DNA of 64,000 nt from Natranaeroarchaeum sp042663585 (GTDB taxonomy: Archaea > Halobacteriota > Halobacteria > Halobacteriales > Natronoarchaeaceae). Position 1 is the first letter of the stretch; the number at the start of each line of letters is the position of its first letter. Location of the stretch: NCBI RefSeq assembly GCF_042663585.1, contig NZ_JBHTAN010000006.1, positions 1,240,001 to 1,304,000 on the forward strand, written 5' to 3'. The position numbers were made by a program, and so were the translations under genes. The notes under the pieces were generated by a model. It searched no databases. It was not told the origin of the DNA and saw only the letters and a list, made by a program, of their open reading frames with translations. Shown in pieces: positions 16,477 through 25,161 of the stretch.

Positions 16477-17631
16477 ATGGATCGCGTTGCAGTCATTGGC
16501 GCGTCGATGACACAGTTCGGGCAACGCGACGCCTGGATCCGCGAACTGCTCTCCGAGGCCGGGGAGGACTGTCTCGCGGACGCCGGTGTCGCGCCCGACG
16601 ACGTCGAGCATCTGTACGTATCGAACATGGCAAGTGGCGAGTTCGAGGGCCAGACGGGCGTGCCGAACGCCCTCGCTCACGACCTCGGTGCTGTCCCGGC
16701 CTACACCCAGCGGATCGACCAGACCAGCTCAAGCGGCGGAGCCGGAATCTACGCCGCCTGGCAATCGGTTGCGAGCGGTGCAAGCGACATGACACTGCTC
16801 GTGGGTGGCGAGAAGATGACCCATCGGACGACCGCAGAGGCGACCGACGTCATCGCCTCGCTAACCCATCCCGCGGAGTACAAACACGGCGTCACGCTGC
16901 CGAGTTTCGCCGGTCTGACCGCCCGGCGCTATCTCCACGAGTACGACGCCCCGCGAGAGAGCCTGGCCAAGGTGGCAGTGAAAAATCACAAGAACGGCGT
17001 TGATAACCCCCACGCCCAGTTCCAGAAAGAGGTCGATCTGGAGACTGTCATGGAGTCGCCGATCATCGCCGATCCGCTGCGACTCTACGACTTCTGTCCG
17101 ATCACCGACGGCAGCGCCGCGCTGATGCTCTGTCCCGAGTCCGTCGCCGAAGAGTACGCGGACGACTACGCAGTCATCACTGGCATCGGCGGTGCGACCG
17201 ACACGCACGTCGTCCACGAGCGCGAGGACCCAACGGTGATGGGGGGCGTCGTCGAGAGCGGTGAGGAAGCCTACGAGATGGCCGGGATCGGGCCGGACGA
17301 TTTAGACGTCGCCGAACTTCACGACATGTTCACCATCCTCGAGTTCCTCCAGATGGAGGGACTGGGCATCGCCGACCAGGGTGACGCCTGGAAAGCGATC
17401 GAAGAGGGACGGACCAAAAAGGACGGCGACCTGCCCGTCAACACCTCGGGCGGTCTCAAGTCGAAAGGCCACCCCCTCGGCGCGAGCGGCGTCGCACAGG
17501 GCTACGAAATCTACAAACAGGTCATCGGCGATGCGGGAGCACGGCAGGTCGACGCGGATGTTGCCCTCGCCTGTAACGTCGGTGGCTTCGGCAACTGCGT
17601 CATCACCACGATCATGGAGGAAGCACAATGA
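16477..17631 (+). CDS. Beta-ketothiolase alpha (catalytic) subunit with Ser in place of Cys
   Basis: A 384-residue thiolase-fold enzyme that condenses or cleaves acyl-CoAs. The usual nucleophile motif (C-x-S-G-G) reads SSSGG, so S84 replaces the cysteine; H282 (AELHDMF) and H332 (KGHPLGASG) complete a Ser-His-His set. A C-terminal ACNVGGFGNC loop is kept. This matches the alpha subunit of the two-subunit haloarchaeal thiolases known from polyhydroxyalkanoate synthesis in Haloferax (BktB type). The next gene, overlapping by four bases, supplies the OB-fold beta subunit. Whether it serves PHA synthesis or degradation here is unknown. Confidence 0.85.
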   Translation: MDRVAVIGASMTQFGQRDAWIRELLSEAGEDCLADAGVAPDDVEHLYVSNMASGEFEGQTGVPNALAHDLGAVPAYTQRIDQTSSSGGAGIYAAWQSVASGASDMTLLVGGEKMTHRTTAEATDVIASLTHPAEYKHGVTLPSFAGLTARRYLHEYDAPRESLAKVAVKNHKNGVDNPHAQFQKEVDLETVMESPIIADPLRLYDFCPITDGSAALMLCPESVAEEYADDYAVITGIGGATDTHVVHEREDPTVMGGVVESGEEAYEMAGIGPDDLDVAELHDMFTILEFLQMEGLGIADQGDAWKAIEEGRTKKDGDLPVNTSGGLKSKGHPLGASGVAQGYEIYKQVIGDAGARQVDADVALACNVGGFGNCVITTIMEEAQ

Positions 17632-18002
17632 GCGACGAGCCACGACTCGAAGCACAGCGCTACGCGGATGGCACTGTCTCCTGTCCCCCGCATCCGCGAG
17701 GACTGAGTGGGGCCGAGTCGACGGGGACGGTCGATCTCACCGATCGCACCGCCGAAGTCATCACGTGGACGACCAGCACGGCGACGCCGCCCGGCGTCCG
17801 CGAACCGAACACGCTCGCTATCGTCGAGTTCGATGTCGACGGGGAGTCGGTACGGATGCTCGGACAGATCGCAGCGGACGCCGACGTCGAGATCGGTGAT
17901 ACCGTCGAACCAGTCTACGCCGACGAACTCCGCGAACCCGGTGCGGGGATCCGCGAACCGGAGAGTCAGGACTGGGACGGGTTCCGGTTCGACCCGGTCT
18001 AG
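17628..18002 (+). CDS. Beta-ketothiolase beta subunit, DUF35 OB-fold protein
   Basis: A 124-residue OB-fold protein (EVITWTTSTATPP, LAIVEFDVDGESVRMLGQI and GDTVEPVY strands) of the DUF35 family that partners thiolases in archaea. The N-terminal zinc ribbon of ordinary DUF35 proteins is absent: there is only one cysteine, in TVSCPPHPRG. Its ATG overlaps the stop of the alpha subunit gene, so the two are translationally coupled. It presumably holds the CoA substrate or stabilises the complex. Confidence 0.82.
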   Translation: MSDEPRLEAQRYADGTVSCPPHPRGLSGAESTGTVDLTDRTAEVITWTTSTATPPGVREPNTLAIVEFDVDGESVRMLGQIAADADVEIGDTVEPVYADELREPGAGIREPESQDWDGFRFDPV

Positions 18003-18110
18003 GAGGGAGATGAGATCCCGTCAAACCGCACCACGAGTCGCGGCAGACACCCACACGGCGCGGTGAAAACGGAACTATTAAACACATCTCCCCACTACCG
18101 GATAGTACAC

Positions 18111-18185
18111 GCTCCGATGGTGTAGTCCGGCCAATCATATTGCCCTCTCACGGCAATGACTTGGGTTCGAATCCCAATCGGAGCA
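18111..18185 (+). tRNA. tRNA-Glu (anticodon CUC)
   Basis: The acceptor stem GCTCCGA pairs with TCGGAGC, with discriminator A at 18185. The anticodon stem TTGCC/GGCAA encloses loop CTCTCAC, giving anticodon CUC. The T-arm contains GGTTCGAATCC. No intron and no encoded CCA. A promoter-like ACTATTAAAC lies about 32 bases upstream. Confidence 0.95.
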
Positions 18186-18266
18186 TTCTGCTGCGAACAA
18201 TTCGCGAGCAGCGGCGGGTTTCTGTGATCGAAGTAGAGAACCGCGAGCGGAGCGAGCGTTTCCCGT

Positions 18267-18288
18267 AGGTCGAATCCCGTTCGGAGTA
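18267..18288 (+). repeat. Imperfect copy of the tRNA-Glu 3' end
   Basis: The stretch contains GGTCGAATCCC then TTCGGAGTA, matching the T-loop and 3' acceptor strand of the tRNA 85 bases upstream with a few changes. The bases after both copies are also related (ATTCTGCTGC and ATGCTACTGC). This is what remains after integration or duplication at a tRNA 3' end. Confidence 0.5.
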
Positions 18289-18605
18289 TGCTACTGCAGC
18301 TCGCTCGTGAACGACGAGCGGATTCTGAGACCGGAGTCGAAAAACACAGACAGAAATAGCATATATTTGATTAGAATAGCTAGCTGCTAATGATTCTACT
18401 GATAGTGGTATCTGTGCTATACAGGCGATTACAGCACTAATTGAGGACTTGGTACACCGCCAATACGACTCTATTATAGTGTGGTATTGACGTTAAGTAC
18501 GGCATATTTTTTAATTGCTGGTATTGGCCAACTTTGATTGAATAACCATGACTCTCGCACCAGAGTACGTAAGAAATTACTATGTTAGTAGTAAAAATTG
18601 GACAA
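18289..18605. other. Gene-free AT-rich stretch after tRNA-Glu
   Basis: From about 18355 the base composition drops sharply (runs such as ATATATTTGATTAGAATAGC) relative to neighbouring genes. I see no coding frame. It may be residue of a departed integrated element or simply a promoter region. Confidence 0.5.
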
Positions 18606-18638
18606 ATTTTTATTCTTCAGGTGAAATACGCAACTGCG

Positions 18639-19115
18639 ATGAGAAAAGAGCTGACGGTGAGCGAGCGTCCAGAGCTCGAGACCATTGTACTCGGCGTCGG
18701 TAACCGTGATGAGACCCGTGTGGATGTGCTCGCAGAACACATCAAGGAGGTTGCAATCCCGAGCGATGCCAGGGTCGTCGTTGCTCACGTATTCGATTCG
18801 GACTCGTACCGAGAGGCAGTCGAGGAGATGCTCGATGCCTCGGCTGACGACATCGAGTCGGACCAACTGGCCGCGCGAATGGCTATCACTGCGGAGATAG
18901 CTGACAGACTCGATGCGGACGGAATCGAGTACGAGACTCGGGCAACGACCGATACCAGCGGGGAGGGCGTCGTCGAAATCGCAAACGAAGTCGACGCCGA
19001 CCGCGTCATTATCGGTGGCCGTCGCCGTTCGCCGACCAGAAAAGCAATTTTCGGCAGCACAGCTCAAGAAGTAATGCTCAACGCACCCTGTCCGGTGACG
19101 TTCGTTCGTAACTGA
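18639..19115 (+). CDS. Universal stress protein (UspA family)
   Basis: A 158-residue USP fold. It opens with strand 1 (ETIVLGVG), has VVVAHVFD and ends with the nucleotide-binding signature: IIGGRRRSPTRKAIFGSTAQEV then CPVTFVRN. The G-2x-G-9x-G(S/T) pattern is recognisable, so ATP binding is plausible. A TATA-like TTTTTATT (18606-18613) is centred 29 bases before the ATG at 18639, so that start is preferred to 18582. A sugar porter gene follows on the same strand. Confidence 0.88.
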   Translation: MRKELTVSERPELETIVLGVGNRDETRVDVLAEHIKEVAIPSDARVVVAHVFDSDSYREAVEEMLDASADDIESDQLAARMAITAEIADRLDADGIEYETRATTDTSGEGVVEIANEVDADRVIIGGRRRSPTRKAIFGSTAQEVMLNAPCPVTFVRN

Positions 19116-19229
19116 TCGGACAACTCCCAATAATACTACTATGTTATCGCTTTGGTGGACTGTGGAACAGGGCGGACAGTTCTTCGAGGTCTGATTAGTC
19201 AGACATCATTTCACACACTACTCAAATCA

Positions 19230-20609
19230 ATGTCAACGGAAAACATACGTGACGTGATGCGTGGGGGCGGCGATCGGTTCATCTACGTCGTCTCCGCAAT
19301 GGCCGCACTGAACGGACTCCTGTTCGGGTTCGATACTGGGATCATCTCCGGCGCGTTCCTGTTCATACAGGACTCGTTTGTCATGTCGCCCTTCGTCGAG
19401 GGCGTTATTGTGAGCGGTGCGATGGCAGGTGCCGCGGCTGGCGCAGCCATCGGTGGGCAACTCGCTGATCGGCTTGGGCGGCGGCGGCTCATTTTCCTCG
19501 CTGCCATCGTCTTCTTCGTCGGTTCGTTTACGATGGCAGTCGCACCGAACGTCCCCATCCTCGTGGCTGGCCGGCTAATAGATGGTGTTGCGATCGGCTT
19601 CGCGTCGATCGTCGGTCCGCTGTACATCTCCGAGATCGCACCCCCAGAGATCCGCGGGGGACTCACCTCGCTGAACCAGTTGATGGTGACGCTCGGTATC
19701 CTGATCTCGTATTTCGTAAACTTCGCGTTCGCCGACGCAGGCGCCTGGCGCTGGATGCTCGGCGCTGGGATGGTTCCGGCGGTGATTCTCGCTGTCGGTA
19801 TTCTCAAGATGCCCGAGAGCCCGCGCTGGCTTCTGGAAAAGGGTCGAACGGAGGAGGCGCGAGCCGTTCTCAATCGGACGCGTAGCGAAGGTGTCGAAGA
19901 AGAGATCGCCGAGATCGAGGAGACGGTCGACAAGCAGTCCGACAGCGGCCTCCGAGACCTGCTTCAGCCGTGGCTCCGCCCGGCGCTAGTCGTTGGACTG
20001 GGACTGGCCGTCTTCCAGCAGATCACCGGAATCAACGCGGTGATCTACTACGCCCCGACGATCCTCGAATCGACCGGCTTCGGCGGTGTGACCTCGATCC
20101 TCGCGACGGTCGGGATCGGAGCGATCAACGTAATAATGACGGTCGTTGCCATCGCCCTGGTCGACCGCGTGGGTCGCCGGAAACTGCTCCTCGTCGGCGT
20201 CGGCGGGATGGTCGCGACGCTCGCGGTGCTGGGGACCGTCTTTTACCTCCCTGGATTCGGCGGTTTCCTCGGGATCATCGCGACGGCCAGCCTGATGCTG
20301 TTCGTCTCGTTTTTCGCGATCGGTCTCGGGCCGGTCTTCTGGCTGCTCATCTCGGAGATCTACCCGCTATCGGTTCGGGGCTCCGCGATGGGCGTCGTGA
20401 CCGTTGCCAACTGGGGGGCGAACCTCCTGGTGTCGTTGCTGTTCCCAGTGTTGACTGCCGGGATCGGGACCCCCTCGACGTTCTGGCTGTTCGGTCTCTG
20501 TAGCCTCGTCGGACTCGTGTTCGTCTATCGGTTCGTCCCCGAGACGAAAGGGCGGACGCTGGAGGCTATCGAGGACGACCTCCGTCAGAACATCTCGATG
20601 ATGGACTAA
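19230..20609 (+). CDS. Sugar porter family MFS transporter
   Basis: A 459-residue, 12-helix permease of the sugar porter family. Signatures in order are GFDTGIISGA in TM1, the loop DRLGRRR, PESPRWL after TM6, QQITGINAVIYYAP in TM7, DRVGRRK after TM8 and PETKGRTLE at the end. These define proton or sodium coupled monosaccharide uptake. The ATG at 19230 gives a normal cytoplasmic N-terminus. The linked universal stress gene suggests joint control but nothing shows it directly. The exact sugar is unknown. Confidence 0.92.
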   Translation: MSTENIRDVMRGGGDRFIYVVSAMAALNGLLFGFDTGIISGAFLFIQDSFVMSPFVEGVIVSGAMAGAAAGAAIGGQLADRLGRRRLIFLAAIVFFVGSFTMAVAPNVPILVAGRLIDGVAIGFASIVGPLYISEIAPPEIRGGLTSLNQLMVTLGILISYFVNFAFADAGAWRWMLGAGMVPAVILAVGILKMPESPRWLLEKGRTEEARAVLNRTRSEGVEEEIAEIEETVDKQSDSGLRDLLQPWLRPALVVGLGLAVFQQITGINAVIYYAPTILESTGFGGVTSILATVGIGAINVIMTVVAIALVDRVGRRKLLLVGVGGMVATLAVLGTVFYLPGFGGFLGIIATASLMLFVSFFAIGLGPVFWLLISEIYPLSVRGSAMGVVTVANWGANLLVSLLFPVLTAGIGTPSTFWLFGLCSLVGLVFVYRFVPETKGRTLEAIEDDLRQNISMMD

Positions 20610-20810
20610 GAGATGTAGTGTCGTAAGCGACTGTGTTCGGTTCGACCGGCACGGAAACTGCGACATTTGTTCCGGTCATTTTTCAGTACGCTAGCGTTCA
20701 CCAACCCCGCCTCGAACCGGTCAGAGTGGCAAAGTAGCCCTTCAGTAGACTCTATCGGCATCAGTCGAGAGAACGAGTCAGTCCACGTCTACGGCTACCG
20801 TGAATCCTGG

Positions 20811-21833
20811 TTAGCCCCGCCAGGTCAGAACGCTTGCGGACCAGGTGTAGCCGGTTCCCGCTGCGAGAAAGAGGACCAGATCTCCCGGATCGAGCAAGCC
20901 CGCCTGAAAGCCTTCGTCGAGGGCGAGTATCTGGTCGGCGCTCTGGATATGACCGTACTCGGAGAGGTAGTAGCCGCCAGTCTCCGGGTCTACACCGAGT
21001 TCCTCGAAGACCAGATCGTGGAACGACCGTTTCATGTGGGTGATCGCGACGAAATCGACGTCCGATCTGTCGAAGCCCGAGTCTTCCAGGGCCGTGTCAG
21101 CTACGTCGAGGTAGTTCGGGAGCGAGACGCCGCCGATGCGCTCTTTCATCTCTTCCTTGTGCGGGACGTCGAGCGTATGGCGTCCCTCCTCGACGCTCTC
21201 GACGCTCGGCGGTTCGACCGATCCACCGGCATGCATGATCACGTCCCGCGAGAAGGAGCCGTCAGTGAGAGTCGCGCTCTCGTGGACGGTCGCCCGTGTC
21301 CGGTCCTCAGGCTCCGCTTCGAGCACCATCGCGCTCGCACCGCTACCGAAATTGAACATGAACGACGATCGTTCGTTCTCGTAGTCGACCAGATCCTCCT
21401 CGCGACTCGCGGTGACCAGCAGTGCCCTGTCGATATCGCCCACTCGCAGTTGCGAGGCTGTCTGTCGGATCGCCACCGGCGCGCCGGCACAGAGTGTGTA
21501 ACTCTCGGTCGCGTACGCGTTGTCCGCACCCATCCGCTCGCAAACGTCGGCGGCCGCCGACCAGACGATGTAGTCTTTGTACTCGCTGCCGTGGTAGAGT
21601 ACCAGATCGAGGTCGTCGGGGTCGACGCCGGCGTCTGCCAGCGCCTCCTCGCCCGCCGCGACACACATATCCGTGACGTGATCATCGTCGGGCGGACAGA
21701 CGCGTTTCTCTTCGAGACCCATCTTCTCGACGACGACTTCCTCCGGGATCCCGCTGATCTCGGCAATCTCCGCTCCAGTGAGCACCTCGTCGGGGACGTA
21801 GCGGCCGAAACCTGTCAACCCGACTGTATTCAC
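20811..21833 (-). CDS. Beta-ketoacyl synthase III-like protein (FabH family)
   Basis: A 340-residue thiolase-fold protein. The nucleophile C115 (SYTLCAGAP) and H266 (ITHMKRSF) are kept, but the third catalytic position, Asn in FabH, is His295 in SEYGHIQSAD. Archaea lack FabH-based fatty acid synthesis, so it more likely joins acyl-CoAs in another pathway. It starts with GTG, overlapping the stop of a 35-codon frame that follows the Liv permease genes, so it is probably the last gene of that operon. Confidence 0.85.
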   Translation of the reverse strand: MNTVGLTGFGRYVPDEVLTGAEIAEISGIPEEVVVEKMGLEEKRVCPPDDDHVTDMCVAAGEEALADAGVDPDDLDLVLYHGSEYKDYIVWSAAADVCERMGADNAYATESYTLCAGAPVAIRQTASQLRVGDIDRALLVTASREEDLVDYENERSSFMFNFGSGASAMVLEAEPEDRTRATVHESATLTDGSFSRDVIMHAGGSVEPPSVESVEEGRHTLDVPHKEEMKERIGGVSLPNYLDVADTALEDSGFDRSDVDFVAITHMKRSFHDLVFEELGVDPETGGYYLSEYGHIQSADQILALDEGFQAGLLDPGDLVLFLAAGTGYTWSASVLTWRG

Positions 21834-21937
21834 TCGGCCTCACCTCCTGGTCCGTCGGCCGCACGTTCGACGATGTCGATACGATCCGGAAAACGATCCG
21901 CTCCTCGTGTCATTAATACTGTCATTGTGTAGGTCAT
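21830..21937 (-). CDS. Possible 35-residue coupled small protein
   Basis: A short frame (MTYTMTVLMTRGADRFPDR...) lies between livM and the ketosynthase gene. Its stop overlaps the ketosynthase GTG start by four bases, a common haloarchaeal coupling. No domain is recognisable; two other internal ATGs exist. It could be a translational coupling leader or a remnant. Confidence 0.35.
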   Translation of the reverse strand: MTYTMTVLMTRGADRFPDRIDIVERAADGPGGEAE

Positions 21938-21956
21938 GAAAGATGGTGACGCTGGT

Positions 21957-23279
21957 TCAGTCCCGTAGCGATCGGACGTAGCGCTGCATCCTATCGGGGA
22001 GTTGGTCGGCGACGGTCCCGCCGAGACGATCTCGTATCGTCCCCAGGATACCTCGCGGCACGTAGAGGACGAACAGGATGAACACGATTCCGAGATAGAG
22101 TTCGGCGCGCCCGTCGAGGAGCACGTTGATGCCCCGGACGATGGTGAAGTCACCGACGCCGAGCTCCAGGACGCCATCCGAAAGCGTACTGCGGAGATAT
22201 CGTGCGAGACCGTGGTCCTCCGTCGAGAGGATGCCGCCGAGCAACTCCTGGAAGAGATAGCCGTACAGCGGCCCGGCGAGAGTTCCAAGACCGCCGATGA
22301 TCGCAGCCAGCAGGGCGTCTGCGGTGACGAACAGGTCATAGGTCGTCTCCGGGGAGACGGCCCGTCGGTAGCCGGCGAAGAGCGCACCGGCGACGCCGGC
22401 GAAGAAACCGCTGATCGCGAAGGCTCCCATCTTGTACCAGAACGTGTTGTAGCCGATTGCACGGGCACGTTCCTCGTTCTCCCGGATGGCGATCATCACT
22501 CGTCCGAACGGTGAGTGGATGATCCGCTGCATCGCGAAGTACGAGATGATGACGATCAGCCCGATCATGTAGTACGAGACGTCGGTTGCCGATAGATCGA
22601 TACCGAGTCCGAACAGGTTCTCGACGGTGGAGCCCTGGAGTCGGCCGATCTGCCACTGCAAGGAGTCGACGAACGGGAGGCCGATCGAGTAGCCACCTTC
22701 CAGAGCACCGCCGATAGCCGCCCCATCACGGGGGTTAGAGCTCACGTACCCCCAGTTCTGGATGAAGACGTGTGCGACCTCGGCAAACCCGAGCGTAATC
22801 ATCGCGAAGTAGACTCCGGTAAGCCGGAAGGAGACGGTGCCGATGATGAGCGCGATCACGACGGAAAGCAAGCCCGCGACTATGAGCAACACCATGAGCG
22901 GCGTGTCGTTGGGCAAGAACGGAATCCGCCCAGTTGCAGTCATGATGACGAAGTATGCGCCCGTTCCGTAGAACAACGCGTGTCCAAAGGAGAGATAGCC
23001 CGTGTACCCGCTCATGAAGTCGAAACTCATCGCGAACAGGCCGATATAGAGGACGACGGCCATCGTCCGGACGCGGGGAAGGATGATATCGAACTCCGTT
23101 CCCAGGGGCGTCGAGAGTAACGCGCTATAGAGCACCGGGTAGGCGGCAAGCAGAGCGATCACGACGATGTGAACGACGTGATCGGAGAGGTATGTGCGGA
23201 GATCCGAACTGAACCGTTCGCCCATTCGAACCTCGCTCTCGCCGGGATCCGTCTCGACGGTCGATTCCACGTCAGTCAC
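21957..23279 (-). CDS. livM: Branched-chain-type ABC permease LivM
   Basis: A 440-residue permease of the hydrophobic amino acid uptake (HAAT) family. A charged 35-residue N-terminus precedes about ten helices. Family motifs include SGYTGYLSFGHALFYGTGAY in the LivM signature region and the EAA-like IRENEERARAIGYNTF loop that contacts the ATPases. The start is taken as the GTG at 23279. It follows livH by 61 bases. Confidence 0.9.
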   Translation of the reverse strand: MTDVESTVETDPGESEVRMGERFSSDLRTYLSDHVVHIVVIALLAAYPVLYSALLSTPLGTEFDIILPRVRTMAVVLYIGLFAMSFDFMSGYTGYLSFGHALFYGTGAYFVIMTATGRIPFLPNDTPLMVLLIVAGLLSVVIALIIGTVSFRLTGVYFAMITLGFAEVAHVFIQNWGYVSSNPRDGAAIGGALEGGYSIGLPFVDSLQWQIGRLQGSTVENLFGLGIDLSATDVSYYMIGLIVIISYFAMQRIIHSPFGRVMIAIRENEERARAIGYNTFWYKMGAFAISGFFAGVAGALFAGYRRAVSPETTYDLFVTADALLAAIIGGLGTLAGPLYGYLFQELLGGILSTEDHGLARYLRSTLSDGVLELGVGDFTIVRGINVLLDGRAELYLGIVFILFVLYVPRGILGTIRDRLGGTVADQLPDRMQRYVRSLRD

Positions 23280-23340
23280 GTCCTCGGTACGTGACGTCTC
23301 GCCCCCGTCCGCCTTGCGGTCGGGGGTGTCAGTCGGATCG

Positions 23341-24357
23341 CTAATGGCCGCCCACCTCCTCGACGCCGAGCAACCCTTGCGGCCTGACGATCAGGACGAG
23401 CACCATCACCAGGAACAGCGACATCTCGGGAAGCCCAGGGTAGGCGACGTGATTTGCGAACACCCACTGCATGAGAGCGAACAGAACGCCGGTGAGTACC
23501 GAGGCGACAACGGTGCCACGGAACGTCCCGAGACCGCCGATGATGACGACGACGAAGGCGATCAACAGCGTCTCTGTGGAGAGCGGCACCTGGATGGCGA
23601 ATCGCGGGTCCCACATCAGCATCACGCCGGCGACGCCTGCCAGTCCCGAACCGACGCCGAAGACGACAGTAAACGCCTGGCGGATGTTGATGCCGAGGGC
23701 CTCGACCATCTCGCTTTCCTCGCTACCGGCGCGAATGTACAGGCCGTATCTGGTCTCGTTCAGGAACCACCACGTCCCGATAACGACTGCGGCACCGACC
23801 AGGACCTCGAACACTTGCAGTCGGTCGACGTAGGGGATGAGCGACCCCGACAGCAGGTCGGGCATCGTACCCCGTGGCTCGCGCCAGTCCGCGCCCGGTG
23901 ATCGACCGTACAGTCCGACGACGATCCGTGCGAGTTCGTCGAGTACCAGCACGATACCGAACGTCAACAGAATCTGGAACAGTGGTTGCCGATCGTATAT
24001 CGGACGTATCATACTGATCTCGACAGCACTTCCCAGTGCGGTCAGGAGGGCGAAGACGAACGCCATCGCGAGGAAAAACAGTATGAGCGAGACCAGTTCG
24101 CCGGAAACGAGCGTCAGTGAAGCGAGCATGAACGCTCCCCCAATGTAGGCCCCGAGCATCACGAACGTTCCGTGAGCGAAGTTCAAAACCCCCATCAGGC
24201 CGAAAATCATCGACAACCCGACACCGATCATGACGAACAGTGCTGCGAACGAGAACCCCCGAGAGAGCACCCGTGTCAGCTCCGAGACCTGAAACAGGTC
24301 CCGCACGATATCGAGCAGCAGGTTCGCGAGTATCGGATCGATAGCGATCCCACTCAT
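23341..24357 (-). CDS. livH: Branched-chain-type ABC permease LivH
   Basis: A 338-residue inner-membrane permease. The LivH signature GLMGVLNFAHGTFVMLGAY is present near residue 70 and the cytoplasmic loop GINIRQAFTVVFGVGSGLAG lies in the second half. Its ATG overlaps the livF stop by four bases. It pairs with LivM to form the channel. Confidence 0.92.
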   Translation of the reverse strand: MSGIAIDPILANLLLDIVRDLFQVSELTRVLSRGFSFAALFVMIGVGLSMIFGLMGVLNFAHGTFVMLGAYIGGAFMLASLTLVSGELVSLILFFLAMAFVFALLTALGSAVEISMIRPIYDRQPLFQILLTFGIVLVLDELARIVVGLYGRSPGADWREPRGTMPDLLSGSLIPYVDRLQVFEVLVGAAVVIGTWWFLNETRYGLYIRAGSEESEMVEALGINIRQAFTVVFGVGSGLAGVAGVMLMWDPRFAIQVPLSTETLLIAFVVVIIGGLGTFRGTVVASVLTGVLFALMQWVFANHVAYPGLPEMSLFLVMVLVLIVRPQGLLGVEEVGGH

Positions 24358-25052
24358 GCGGAAAGATACCTCCGGATGAGTTCGTCGTCCGCCGAGACCT
24401 CGTCGGAGTTACCTGACCCGACGACCTGGCCGTGATCGACCAGATAGAACCGGTCGGTCAGATCCATCGCCATCGGGAAGTTCTGTTCGACGAGGACCAG
24501 CGTCGTGTCGGCGGCGATGTTCTCCAGCGCGTCGACGACCTTTTGAACGATCTGGGGGGCGAGTCCTTCGCTCGGTTCGTCGACGAGCAACAGGTCGTTG
24601 TCGCCGACGAGTCCTCGCGCAATGGCGACCATCTGTTGTTGGCCGCCGCTCAGGTCTCCCGCCTCTTTCTCGTGGAAGCGTTCGAGGTCGGGGAACGTAC
24701 TGTAGGCGAGTTCTAACGCGTCGGGCACGTTCTCCGGATCGGGCGTCGCGATCTTGATGTTCTCCTCGACGGTCAGGTGCGAGAAGATCCGGCGGTCCTC
24801 GGGAACCCAGCCGATCCCCCGCTGGGCTACCTCGTGGGTCGTTAATCCGGTGACGTCTTCTCCCTGAAACCGAACCGTTCCCTGTTGAGGCGGGGTCAAC
24901 TGCAAAATCGTCCGCAACGTCGTCGTTTTGCCGACGCCGTTTCTGCCGATGATGGCGACGTTTTCGCCCTCCTCGACCTCGATGTTCAGTCCCTCCAGGA
25001 TATGGCTCTCTCCGTAGTACGTGTGGACGTCTTCGACGGAAAGCATGGTCAT
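24354..25052 (-). CDS. livF: Branched-chain-type ABC ATPase LivF
   Basis: A 232-residue ATPase. Walker A is GRNGVGKTTT, the signature LSGGQQQM and Walker B LLLVDEP, with the LivF-type TVEENI and AIARGLV segments. The start at 25052 is chosen because it gives the normal LivF N-terminus (LSVEDVHTYYG). There are 109 bases between livG and this gene, longer than elsewhere in the operon. Confidence 0.92.
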   Translation of the reverse strand: MTMLSVEDVHTYYGESHILEGLNIEVEEGENVAIIGRNGVGKTTTLRTILQLTPPQQGTVRFQGEDVTGLTTHEVAQRGIGWVPEDRRIFSHLTVEENIKIATPDPENVPDALELAYSTFPDLERFHEKEAGDLSGGQQQMVAIARGLVGDNDLLLVDEPSEGLAPQIVQKVVDALENIAADTTLVLVEQNFPMAMDLTDRFYLVDHGQVVGSGNSDEVSADDELIRRYLSA

Positions 25053-25161
25053 AGTCGCTCTCCTCCGTAGATACTGTCTGGGGGACGTTCGCGCGAACAC
25101 TGATATTCCGAGTTCTGGTCGCCGATCCGATTTCGGCGACGAGTCGCCAGTCCGACGTTAG

